Shown one piece after another: positions 18,433-25,821 of a stretch of 64,000 bases of DNA (its first letter is position 1; every line of letters starts with the position of its first letter). The notes below the pieces were generated by a model. The model made no database searches and had not been told where the DNA came from. It worked only from the letters and a program-made list of their open reading frames with translations. The stretch lies in NCBI GenBank assembly GCA_905214875.1, contig CAJMNR010000004.1, positions 60,540 to 124,539 on the forward strand, in the 5' to 3' direction. The position numbers and the translations under genes are program-made. This stretch comes from an uncultured bacterium. GTDB lineage: Bacteria > Bacillota > Clostridia > Lachnospirales > Lachnospiraceae.

Positions 18433-18464
18433 ATCTTCCCTCCTGAAAACATTGACATATAAAT

Positions 18465-18493
18465 ATATTAATCTCTTTTGGAAATTATTTCAA
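18465..18493 (-). promoter_or_regulatory. Promoter of cysK
   Basis: Minus-strand TTGAAA-17 bp-TAATAT, about 33 bp upstream of the ATG. Confidence 0.6.
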
Positions 18494-18552
18494 TCTTTGC
18501 TTATATGATGAAGGAATATATAAAAGTCATTGATCTTTATTTTTTAGCAACG

Positions 18553-18588
18553 AAAAAAGGCTAAGTACCTGCTCAAGTACTTAGCCTT
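18553..18588 (-). terminator. Terminator of the marR-ABC exporter operon
   Basis: AAGGCTAAGTAC / GTACTTAGCCTT is a perfect 12-bp stem with an 8-nt loop, followed on the minus strand by TTTTTTCG. It lies 165 bp after the last stop codon. Confidence 0.9.
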
Positions 18589-18753
18589 CCTCAATCCAAA
18601 GGAGGTCATCCACCCTCCAACCTCAAGTATAAAAACCACACACTCTTAAAACTCTATAAATAATTTATCCGTTCGCTCGAGTCTTATGATACTAATTCTT
18701 TTCCTCTATGAAAAGATTAATTACTTAAATGTCTGGTTTCGTTACCCGAATGT
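18589..18753 (-). other. Long 3' untranslated region of the exporter operon
   Basis: No reading frame is supported. On the minus strand it carries two small hairpins (CTTTTC-ATAGAG-GAAAAG near 18700-18720 and GGAGG...CCTCC near 18600-18618) before the strong terminator. It may be only a 3' UTR or may yield a 3'-derived small RNA; no promoter inside it is convincing. Confidence 0.35.
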
Positions 18754-20604
18754 CTATGCAGTTCTTTCAAATTGGGAATTATAAAGGTTTGCATAGAAAC
18801 CATTTAACGCCATAAGTGTTTCATGGTTACCTTGTTCGATGATATCTCCATCTTTCATTACTAAGATTACATCTGCATTCTTAATTGTAGAAAGACGATG
18901 GGCAATGATAAAACTTGTTCTTCCTTCCATCAAGTTATCCATAGCTTTCTGGATTCGTTCTTCTGTACGAGTATCTACAGAACTTGTTGCTTCATCAAGA
19001 ATTAAGATCTTATCATCTGCAAGGATTGCTCTTGCAATTGTAAGAAGCTGTTTCTGACCTTGGGAAACATTGCTTGCTTCTTCATTTAATTCCATGTTAT
19101 ATCCACCTGGAAGTGCTTTAATGAAGTGATCTGCATGTGCTGCTTTTGCTGCTGCAATAACTTCTTCATCAGTTGCATCTAAACGTCCATAACGAATGTT
19201 TTCCATAATCGTTCCTTTGAACAACCATGTATCTTGTAATACCATTCCGAACATTTCACGTAATTCACTACGATTGAAATCTTTTAAGTTATGACCGTCA
19301 ACTAAGATTTCTCCACTTGTAACATCATAGAAACGCATTAATAACTTAACCATTGTTGTCTTACCTGCACCAGTAGGACCAACGATTGCGACTTTCTGTC
19401 CTTGTTTTACTTTACAAGAGAAATCGTTAATGATTGTCTTATCTTCTTTATAACCGAATTTTACATGTTTGAATTCTACATTACCTTCTAATCCTTCAAT
19501 GCTTGTTGGGTTAGGAACTGTAACATCTTCTTCCTCTTCATCAAGGAATTCAAATACACGTTCTGCTGCTGCAATTGTAGATTGGAACATATTACTTACT
19601 TGGGCAACCTGACCGATTGGCTGAGTAAATTGTTTTACATATTGAATGAATGCCTGAATATCACCAACAGTGATTTTACCACCAATCATTAAGACAGCAC
19701 CACCAACGGCAACTGCTACATATCCTAAGTTACCTACGAATGTCATTACTGGCATCATAATACCTGATAAGAAAGAAGATTTCCAAGCGGATTCATAAAG
19801 CTTTTCATTCATTTCGTTGAAGTCTTCTGTTACTTTTTCTTCGGCATTAAATAATTTTACTACATTGTGTCCGCCAAACACTTCTTCTACTTGACCATTT
19901 ACATGACCTAAGTTTACTTGTTGTGCAGTAAAGTGTTTTTGCGAATGTTTCATGATAATACCCATGAATCCCATGGAAACTGGCAAGATGATGATTGTAA
20001 TCAAAGTAAGGATTGGGCTGATTGTAAGCATCATGATTGCAACACCGATGATTGTCGTAATTGCTGAAACAATTTGTGACAAGGATTGGTTCAAACTCTG
20101 ACCTAACGTATCAACATCATTTGTAAATCTTGATAACACTTCACCATTTGTCATCTTATCGAAATATTTCATTGGAAGACGATTCATCTTCTCAGACATT
20201 TCTTTTCTCATACGGTAACAGATTTTTTGAGATACACCTGTTACGATATACCCTTGAATAAGCGCGAACAATGCACTTACTGCATAAAGGATCGTCATAG
20301 TGATAACGATTTTTCCAATATAGGAAAAGTCAATGCCATCTCCGCCTTGTAACTTGCTTACCATTCCGGTACCGATTGCTGTCGTTGCCTTACCTAAGAT
20401 CTTTGGTCCGATAACGTTGAATACCGTACTTCCGATTGCAAAAATAAATACAAATAAGAAACCGAATTTATAGGAACCAAAATACTTTAGTAATTTCTTC
20501 ATTGTTCCTTTTATATCTTTTGCCTTTTCTCCTTGAGCTCCTCCGCCCATTGGGCCTCCCATAGGACCGCCATGGTGCTTTCTTGGTCTATGTGTATTAC
20601 TCAT
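18754..20604 (-). CDS. ABC exporter half-transporter, canonical NBD
   Basis: Six-helix ABC exporter fused to an ATPase domain (616 aa). A Gly/Pro/His-rich N-terminus (HHGGPMGGPMGGG) precedes the membrane domain. Nucleotide-binding motifs: Walker A GPTGAGKTT, signature VSQGQKQLLTIARAI, Walker B ILILDEATSSVD with the catalytic Glu, and H-loop AHRLST. Its start overlaps the upstream gene by 8 bp, so the two are made together. The pair fits heterodimeric multidrug exporters (BmrCD/LmrCD/TM287-288 type), where this subunit supplies the catalytic Glu for the consensus ATP site. The substrate is not known. Confidence 0.93.
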   Translation of the reverse strand: MSNTHRPRKHHGGPMGGPMGGGAQGEKAKDIKGTMKKLLKYFGSYKFGFLFVFIFAIGSTVFNVIGPKILGKATTAIGTGMVSKLQGGDGIDFSYIGKIVITMTILYAVSALFALIQGYIVTGVSQKICYRMRKEMSEKMNRLPMKYFDKMTNGEVLSRFTNDVDTLGQSLNQSLSQIVSAITTIIGVAIMMLTISPILTLITIIILPVSMGFMGIIMKHSQKHFTAQQVNLGHVNGQVEEVFGGHNVVKLFNAEEKVTEDFNEMNEKLYESAWKSSFLSGIMMPVMTFVGNLGYVAVAVGGAVLMIGGKITVGDIQAFIQYVKQFTQPIGQVAQVSNMFQSTIAAAERVFEFLDEEEEDVTVPNPTSIEGLEGNVEFKHVKFGYKEDKTIINDFSCKVKQGQKVAIVGPTGAGKTTMVKLLMRFYDVTSGEILVDGHNLKDFNRSELREMFGMVLQDTWLFKGTIMENIRYGRLDATDEEVIAAAKAAHADHFIKALPGGYNMELNEEASNVSQGQKQLLTIARAILADDKILILDEATSSVDTRTEERIQKAMDNLMEGRTSFIIAHRLSTIKNADVILVMKDGDIIEQGNHETLMALNGFYANLYNSQFERTA

Positions 20605-22849
20605 TGTCTGTCACCTCCTTAGCTGGTTCTTGATCTAAATCCTCTTTTAATTCTTTTTCAGATAATTGTGATAATGCGATTTGTCTATAAACATCATTAT
20701 TCTTAAGAAGTTCTCTATGTGTACCGATTCCTGCAATCTTACCGTCTTCTAATACAATGATTTGATCAGCATGTAAGATTGTGCTGATACGTTGTGCTAC
20801 GATGATTACTGTACTGTTTCCAGTTTCTTCTTTTAATGCTTTACGAAGTGTAATATCTGTCTTGTAATCAAGTGCTGAGAAACTATCATCAAATACATAG
20901 ATTGGTGGTTCTTTTGCAATTGCTCTTGCAATGCTTAAACGTTGTTTCTGACCACCGGATACGTTTGTACCGCCTTGTGCGATTTCACTTTCGTATTTGT
21001 CTGGCTTGCTTTCGATAAATTCAGTTGCCTGAGCGATTCTTGCAGCTTTTTCAACTGTTTCTTTATCTGCATCCTGTCTACCGTAACGTAGGTTAGAGTC
21101 AATCGTTCCTGAGAAAAGAATACCTTTTTGAGGAACAAATCCGATATTTTCACGTAATTCATGTTGTGAAAGGTTACGAACATCCACTCCATCGATTCGA
21201 ATAGAACCGCTTGTTACATCATAAAGTCTTGGAATCAGATTTACTAATGTAGATTTACCACATCCTGTACTACCGATGATTGCTGTTGTCTTTCCTGGCT
21301 CTGCAGTAAATGTGATATCATGAAGTGCATCTTCATCCGCATTTGGATAAGCGAAGTTTACATGATCAAATTCAACGATTCCTTTAATCACTGCATGATC
21401 CGTTTTTTCTGCTGGATCAAGAACTGTTAATTCTGTTGTGATTACTTCATCAATACGTTTTGCTGCAACACTTGCTCTAGGTAAGATAATGGATACCATA
21501 GTAAGCATTAAGAATGACATTACAATCATAACCGCATACTGTGTAAATGCCACGATATCACCGATTTGCATATCACCAACGTCAACGCTCTTTGCACCAT
21601 ACCATACGATTAAGATACTTGTCATACTCATGACAAACATCATGATTGGGAACATGAACATCATGACACGGCCTGTAAATAAGGAGTTTTTCGTTAAGTC
21701 TTTATTTGCACCGTCAAAACGTTTCTCTTCGTGTTTTTCAGTAGAGAAAGCACGGATTACTGGAAGTCCTGTAAGGATTTCTCTTGTTACTAAGTTCATA
21801 CGGTCAACTAACTTCTGCATCATGTTGAACTTAGGCATTGCTACTACAAGTAATACTAATACTACTGCAAGGATACATCCTACTGCTAAGGCAATGATCC
21901 ATGAAAGGCTTGCATTTGTATTTGTTACTTTAATGATACCGCCAACACCGAGGATTGGTGCGTATAATACCATTTTAAGCATCATAAATACTAACGTTTG
22001 TACTTGTTGGATATCATTCGTACTTCTTGTAATAAGTGATGCTGTTGAGAAATGATCTGTTTCTTTGCTTGAAAATGCTACTACTTTTGTAAAGATATCT
22101 TTACGTAATCTACGCGCAAGGTTGGAAGCTACTCTCGCTGCTAATAATGTAGTAAATACAGTAGATACCATTGCTAGTAATGCGATTCCTAACATTAAGG
22201 CACCTGCTTTGATTACATAATTTAATTGTAATTTATCTAAATCTACTCCAGCATTTCTATAGTAGTTTGCTACTTGTAATACTGGATAACTTTCTCTCAT
22301 CATCTCTGGAGAAGTAGATATAAAGTTCTCATATAGTTGTTCTACAACTTGTTGTCTTATTTGGTCATCCATAGCTGCTAGCATATCATAAAGATCTTTT
22401 CCCTCTAGTATGCTAGGATCTTGAATTTGCATCTGTTGCGCTAATGCTTGTATTGTCATTTGCATTGCATCGATTTTTTGACCATCTTTCTCGAAAGAAA
22501 GTGTTAAAGAATACATATATGCTTCTTTACCTTCAATTGCATCTAGGATGTCTTGGTCTTTTGCATCCTTGTTTAATTCATATTTGTTATTTTCTTGGTC
22601 TAATGTATAGTTATCGAGGAATACTTCTTTCTGTTGCTCTGTGAGTAATAGCATCAAATCATCGGCATCCTCTTTGGTCATCTGATCTGGAACCGCGTCT
22701 TTAATACCATTTTGCGAGATTCCAATATTGATAATATCCGATGTATAAGCCGGAAGTGATAAGTCACACCATGCTTGTAATACTAGTAATGCAATGATTA
22801 GTATTATCGGACCTAACGCTGTTTTTAAATACTTAAATAGCTTTGTCAC
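20597..22849 (-). CDS. ABC exporter half-transporter, degenerate NBD, with large extracellular insert
   Basis: ABC exporter subunit of 750 aa. The start is GTG with AAGGAG upstream. Between membrane helices 1 and 2 it has an insert of about 150 residues (about 40-200) rich in Gln/Asp/Met, absent from short homologues. Walker A GSTGCGKST and signature VSGGQKQRLSIARAI are intact, but Walker B ends VFDDS, so the catalytic Glu is replaced by Asp, and the H-loop region reads AQRIST, so the switch His is replaced by Gln. This is the degenerate-site partner of the next gene. Role: export of drugs, peptides or lipids (inferred). Confidence 0.93.
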   Translation of the reverse strand: MTKLFKYLKTALGPIILIIALLVLQAWCDLSLPAYTSDIINIGISQNGIKDAVPDQMTKEDADDLMLLLTEQQKEVFLDNYTLDQENNKYELNKDAKDQDILDAIEGKEAYMYSLTLSFEKDGQKIDAMQMTIQALAQQMQIQDPSILEGKDLYDMLAAMDDQIRQQVVEQLYENFISTSPEMMRESYPVLQVANYYRNAGVDLDKLQLNYVIKAGALMLGIALLAMVSTVFTTLLAARVASNLARRLRKDIFTKVVAFSSKETDHFSTASLITRSTNDIQQVQTLVFMMLKMVLYAPILGVGGIIKVTNTNASLSWIIALAVGCILAVVLVLLVVAMPKFNMMQKLVDRMNLVTREILTGLPVIRAFSTEKHEEKRFDGANKDLTKNSLFTGRVMMFMFPIMMFVMSMTSILIVWYGAKSVDVGDMQIGDIVAFTQYAVMIVMSFLMLTMVSIILPRASVAAKRIDEVITTELTVLDPAEKTDHAVIKGIVEFDHVNFAYPNADEDALHDITFTAEPGKTTAIIGSTGCGKSTLVNLIPRLYDVTSGSIRIDGVDVRNLSQHELRENIGFVPQKGILFSGTIDSNLRYGRQDADKETVEKAARIAQATEFIESKPDKYESEIAQGGTNVSGGQKQRLSIARAIAKEPPIYVFDDSFSALDYKTDITLRKALKEETGNSTVIIVAQRISTILHADQIIVLEDGKIAGIGTHRELLKNNDVYRQIALSQLSEKELKEDLDQEPAKEVTDNE

Positions 22850-22873
22850 GTCTTATTCTCCTTTTCTTAAATC

Positions 22874-23347
22874 TTATATTAGTCTTTCTTCATGGACAGC
22901 TTTTATAGCTTCATATAAATCATCCATTGATTCAAATAACTGTGCTGTCTTTTCCGGTCCTAACCGCTCGAGAATCAAGTTTGTATAATGATCCATTTCC
23001 TCTTGAAGCACTTTTGCTCGTTCATGTCCCTTATCCGTCACTTTGATATATACGGCTCGTCGATCTACTTTGGAATATACGCGCTCAATATCCTCTTTTT
23101 TCTCTAATATATTCAGCATCTTCGAAGTTGCTGGCTTTGAATGCATAAGCAATTCACTGATTCGTGACGGGCTTACACCTGGCAGATCACTGCCTTCTTC
23201 TTTCAGCTTTTCTTGCTCTTGTTCTATCGCATTCAACATCTTTAGTTCTCCCGGAGAACAATTGGACATTTTGTTCATATGAGCGACCATTAGCTTATTA
23301 AAGCGAAAAAGACGTTCAAGAAACTGCTTTGTTTCCCTTGACTGCAT
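22874..23347 (-). CDS. MarR-family transcriptional regulator
   Basis: 157-residue winged-helix protein. The DNA-binding region (about 50-110) includes SRISELLMHSKPATSKMLNILEKK and the wing VDRRAVYIKVTDKG. First gene of the exporter operon, 24 bp upstream. AAGGGGG precedes the ATG. Palindromes cover the transcription start (23383-23413), so it most likely represses its own operon until a ligand, possibly an exporter substrate, releases it. Confidence 0.93.
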   Translation of the reverse strand: MQSRETKQFLERLFRFNKLMVAHMNKMSNCSPGELKMLNAIEQEQEKLKEEGSDLPGVSPSRISELLMHSKPATSKMLNILEKKEDIERVYSKVDRRAVYIKVTDKGHERAKVLQEEMDHYTNLILERLGPEKTAQLFESMDDLYEAIKAVHEERLI

Positions 23348-23382
23348 TCACAAACCCCCTTCTTTTATTTTCATAACATTAA

Positions 23383-23413
23383 TTAACTTTGCAAATAGTT
23401 AATCAGGTTAACT
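23383..23413. promoter_or_regulatory. MarR operator candidate
   Basis: Alternating half-sites TTAACT-8 bp-AGTTAA-5 bp-TTAACT form two overlapping perfect inverted repeats, immediately downstream of the -10 of the marR promoter. MarR proteins usually bind such palindromes in their own promoter. Confidence 0.7.
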
Positions 23414-23421
23414 GTTTACTT

Positions 23422-23450
23422 AGTATACTTTTTCACCGAACATCTGTCAA
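23422..23450 (-). promoter_or_regulatory. Promoter of the marR-ABC operon
   Basis: Minus-strand TTGACA (23445-23450), 17-bp spacer, TATACT (23422-23427). Confidence 0.85.
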
Positions 23451-23556
23451 TCTTTTTCTCATTGCTTTTATAACGTTTATCCTTTTTTAATAATTCGTTG
23501 TGTGTTATAATACACGAAGATATTAATAGAATTTGCGTTTTGAAAGGAGATATACA

Positions 23557-24036
23557 ATGAAACCAATAGCAAGTTTTACTATAGATCATCTCAAATTATT
23601 ACCTGGTGTCTATGTCTCAAGAAAAGACCATGTAGGCGCAGAAGTCATTACGACTTTCGATTTACGAATGACAAGACCAAACTACGAACCAGTTATGAAT
23701 ACAGCAGAAATGCATGCAATCGAACATCTTGCAGCTACTTTTTTAAGAAATCATGAACAATTTAAAGATAAGGTTGTTTATTTCGGACCAATGGGCTGCA
23801 GAACTGGTTTTTATCTATTATTAGCAGGTGACTTCGATTCCAAAGATATCGTGCCTCTAATGGTAGAGCTTTTCGAGTTCATCCGTGACTTTAAAGACGA
23901 AGTTCCTGGTGCAACAAAAGAAGGCTGTGGTAACTGCTTAGATATGAACCTTCCAATGGCAAACTATCTTGCAAATAAATATTTAAACGAAGTGTTATAC
24001 AATATTACAGAAGAACGTCTTGTTTATCCTGAATAA
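23557..24036 (+). CDS. luxS: S-ribosylhomocysteine lyase (autoinducer-2 synthesis)
   Basis: Cleaves S-ribosylhomocysteine to homocysteine and DPD, the AI-2 precursor; part of the activated-methyl cycle. 159 aa, normal for LuxS. Metal ligands His53 and His57 (HAIEH) and Cys124 (EGCGNC) are present, as is the reactive Cys81 in GPMGCRTGFY. A longer TTG-started reading (23533) contains the AAGGAG site, so the ATG at 23557 is right. A TATAAT box at 23506-23511, with a poor -35, lies about 46 bp upstream, divergent from marR. No mtn/pfs or metabolic partner is adjacent. Confidence 0.97.
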   Translation: MKPIASFTIDHLKLLPGVYVSRKDHVGAEVITTFDLRMTRPNYEPVMNTAEMHAIEHLAATFLRNHEQFKDKVVYFGPMGCRTGFYLLLAGDFDSKDIVPLMVELFEFIRDFKDEVPGATKEGCGNCLDMNLPMANYLANKYLNEVLYNITEERLVYPE

Positions 24037-24047
24037 AGAACAAAGCG

Positions 24048-24086
24048 TTTTGATAGTTAGGAGACTTCTTTTCCTAACTATCAAAA
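24048..24086. repeat. Diverged palindrome resembling the 62-bp repeat
   Basis: TTTTGATAGTTAGGA / TCCTAACTATCAAAA is a perfect 15-bp inverted repeat with an 8-nt loop. It shares the GTTAGGA / TCCTAAC core and T-run/A-run ends with the repeats at 11634 and 47112, and differs from them at matching positions in both arms (compensatory). Its A-run also abuts a minus-strand terminator. Confidence 0.55.
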
Positions 24087-24136
24087 AAAGGCCAGGGACA
24101 TATGCCTAATCGGCATAAGTCGCTGTCCTTTTTTTA
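24083..24136. terminator. Bidirectional terminator between luxS and the kinase operon
   Basis: 20-bp stem (24087-24106 with 24112-24131, three mismatches) and a 5-nt loop, flanked by A7 on the left and T7 on the right, so it serves both convergent transcripts. Confidence 0.88.
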
Positions 24137-24143
24137 TGTAACA

Positions 24144-24422
24144 TTATTTTCGCATTGAATTCATAAAGTTCATGACCATTTGGACTTGTGAACGCTCTTG
24201 CGGCGTCATATTAGGCGTAATCAAGTCGATGATTACCTTTGTCTCTTCGCGGCTAAACGATAACCCTTGTTTCCTTAACGTATTGTTAGCAGCCATCACA
24301 CATTGAAACGATTGCTGCATGTCTTTTCCATTTGCCTCGACCATCACTTTCTTTAACACTTGCACTTTTCTTGGATCCATCTTCTTAATCGCAGGATTTT
24401 CTAACCAACTACTCTGAATCAT
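24144..24422 (-). CDS. Uncharacterised helical protein, Met/Gln-rich
   Basis: 92 residues, no recognised family. Mostly predicted helix, with a C-terminal half (NMTPQERSQVQMVMNFMNSMRK) that resembles the MSQLSPEQRKTFEMFNMMMNNM stretch of the upstream 253-aa protein, suggesting related or interacting helices. The start has AAAGGGG; it begins 2 bp after the neighbour's stop, so the two are coupled. Last gene before the bidirectional terminator. Function unknown. Confidence 0.75.
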   Translation of the reverse strand: MIQSSWLENPAIKKMDPRKVQVLKKVMVEANGKDMQQSFQCVMAANNTLRKQGLSFSREETKVIIDLITPNMTPQERSQVQMVMNFMNSMRK

Positions 24423-24424
24423 CG

Positions 24425-25186
24425 CTAACCCCTTTCCTCTGATTCATCAGAATTTTCCTCATTGTCTGCTAATTCCTGGCTTGTTACGTCCGCTTTTTTC
24501 TCTTCGCGTCTGACGCTCTGGCCACTTACATTTCCGTTATCCATTGGCATGTTGTTCATCATCATATTGAACATCTCAAATGTCTTTCTTTGTTCTGGTG
24601 ACAACTGGGACATAAGGAAATTCATAAAGTTTTGTCCTTGCATATTTCCATTATTCATAGCAGCAGCTTGATTGTTATGTCCCTGCATTCTTGCCTGGCC
24701 ATCGTTACTATTGGAATTCATATTATTTCCACGGTTCGCTGAATTATTTCTTCTATTGTTCATGCCACCCATACCAAATGGATTCCTGCGGCCTCCATTT
24801 CCCATAGAATTTCCACTTCCTCCAACTGCCTGGGTTTGTAATACATTTTCATTATAACTTTGATATGCACTATATATTCTTCTGGCCTTCATAAAATTCA
24901 GCATCATGTCAACCATCTCTGTTTCACCCTCGTTTAAAACCTCTTTAATACTGAGTAACATTTCCTCAGGATTTGGCTGCCAATTTTCTAAATCCATGGT
25001 AGAAAGCTCATCTTCCCTGCCGGCTCCGCTAATCGTGCTTATAAGATCATTCGCCTTCAAGAGGACATTAACGCTATTTTGAGCCATTGGATGTATATGA
25101 GGCATAGCTGCTTTAAATATATCAAGAGTATGTTGGTCAAAAAAATTATTTCTTCTCATCGATTCACCCATCGTCTTTTTATACAT
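24425..25186 (-). CDS. Uncharacterised Asn/Met/Gly-rich protein
   Basis: 253 residues, no recognised family. N-terminal helical domain (about 14-120, including a WQPNPEEMLLSIKEVLNEGE stretch), a low-complexity middle (about 120-185) rich in Asn, Gly and Met, a helical LSPEQRKTFEMFNMMM segment (about 190-210), and an acidic tail. The exact start is uncertain; three in-frame ATGs exist within ten codons. No signal peptide or membrane segment, so probably cytoplasmic. It lies 30 bp after the 76-aa gene in the same direction, probably in the kinase operon. Confidence 0.75.
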   Translation of the reverse strand: MYKKTMGESMRRNNFFDQHTLDIFKAAMPHIHPMAQNSVNVLLKANDLISTISGAGREDELSTMDLENWQPNPEEMLLSIKEVLNEGETEMVDMMLNFMKARRIYSAYQSYNENVLQTQAVGGSGNSMGNGGRRNPFGMGGMNNRRNNSANRGNNMNSNSNDGQARMQGHNNQAAAMNNGNMQGQNFMNFLMSQLSPEQRKTFEMFNMMMNNMPMDNGNVSGQSVRREEKKADVTSQELADNEENSDESEERG

Positions 25187-25216
25187 TTATATTCGATGGA
25201 TAATAAATTATTCTAT

Positions 25217-25447
25217 TTACTCATCAAAATCCACAGATACGAAATAACCTTTTTCCGTCTGCTTGATATCACTTACAACTCCCTTTGAGCTCTTTAAACG
25301 TTCTCTAAATTTATAGTTTGCTGACATGGCAACAGCAGGCTCAATTACGTAATAATAAGAGCTTGGAAGCTTGCCTTCGCGAATCTCTACTTCATCTCCG
25401 ACGTTAACTAATCCATGTCGTTCCATTTTAAATTCCATTGTTCTCAT
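25217..25447 (-). CDS. Small conserved-looking hypothetical protein
   Basis: 76 residues with alternating beta-like stretches and no signal peptide (for example VGDEVEIREGKLPSSYYYV and a C-terminal KGYFVSVDFDE). The pattern suggests a small beta-barrel, but no family is recognised. The site AAAGGT precedes the ATG. It lies 5 bp after the response-regulator stop, so it is almost certainly co-transcribed and might be a target or partner of the two-component pair (inference). Confidence 0.7.
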   Translation of the reverse strand: MRTMEFKMERHGLVNVGDEVEIREGKLPSSYYYVIEPAVAMSANYKFRERLKSSKGVVSDIKQTEKGYFVSVDFDE

Positions 25448-25452
25448 GTTTG

Positions 25453-25821
25453 TTACCTTCTTTCTAATGCCTTTTCTATTCTACTTATCATTTCCATAAT
25501 GTCAAATGGTTTTCGAATAAAGTCAATTGCTCCTGCATCGAGACATTGTTTCTTTGTATCACGAGCATCATCTGCAGTCATGAATATAACAGGGACATTC
25601 TTTCCATTTGGAAGTCTTCTTATGCTTTCAAGTGTTTCTAAACCATCCATGTCCGGCATCAAAAGATCCAAAAGGATTAAGTCCGCTTGTTTTTTCTCTA
25701 GATAATTCAGTGCCATTTTCCCTGAAAGCACTGGTATGACTGTATTTTTTCCCTGTAAAAATTGCTTAGCTAGCATAAGATTGGTCTTATTGTCATCTAC
25801 AACAAGAATTGTTCGCATCAT
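25453..25821 (-). CDS. Single-domain (CheY-like) response regulator
   Basis: 122 residues: one receiver domain with acidic Asp9/Asp10, phosphoacceptor Asp52 (LLDLLMPDMDG), conserved Thr in FMTADD and Lys in RKPFD. It has no output domain. Its start overlaps the kinase stop (ATGA). It probably receives phosphate from the hybrid kinase, or from its HPt domain, and acts by protein contact. Confidence 0.92.
   Translation of the reverse strand: MMRTILVVDDNKTNLMLAKQFLQGKNTVIPVLSGKMALNYLEKKQADLILLDLLMPDMDGLETLESIRRLPNGKNVPVIFMTADDARDTKKQCLDAGAIDFIRKPFDIMEMISRIEKALERR

Noticed and set aside
17981..18508. 175-codon open frame on the plus strand
   Set aside because: Antisense to cysK, without start signals or family resemblance.
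18598..18620. AAAGGAGGTCATCCACCCTCC looks like the reverse complement of the 16S rRNA 3' end
   Set aside because: Only about the first dozen bases agree, with one mismatch, and no further rRNA sequence follows; there is no rRNA gene here.
21438..22055. 205-codon open frame on the plus strand
   Set aside because: It is antisense to the large ABC exporter gene, has no ribosome binding site, and reflects codon bias of the real gene.
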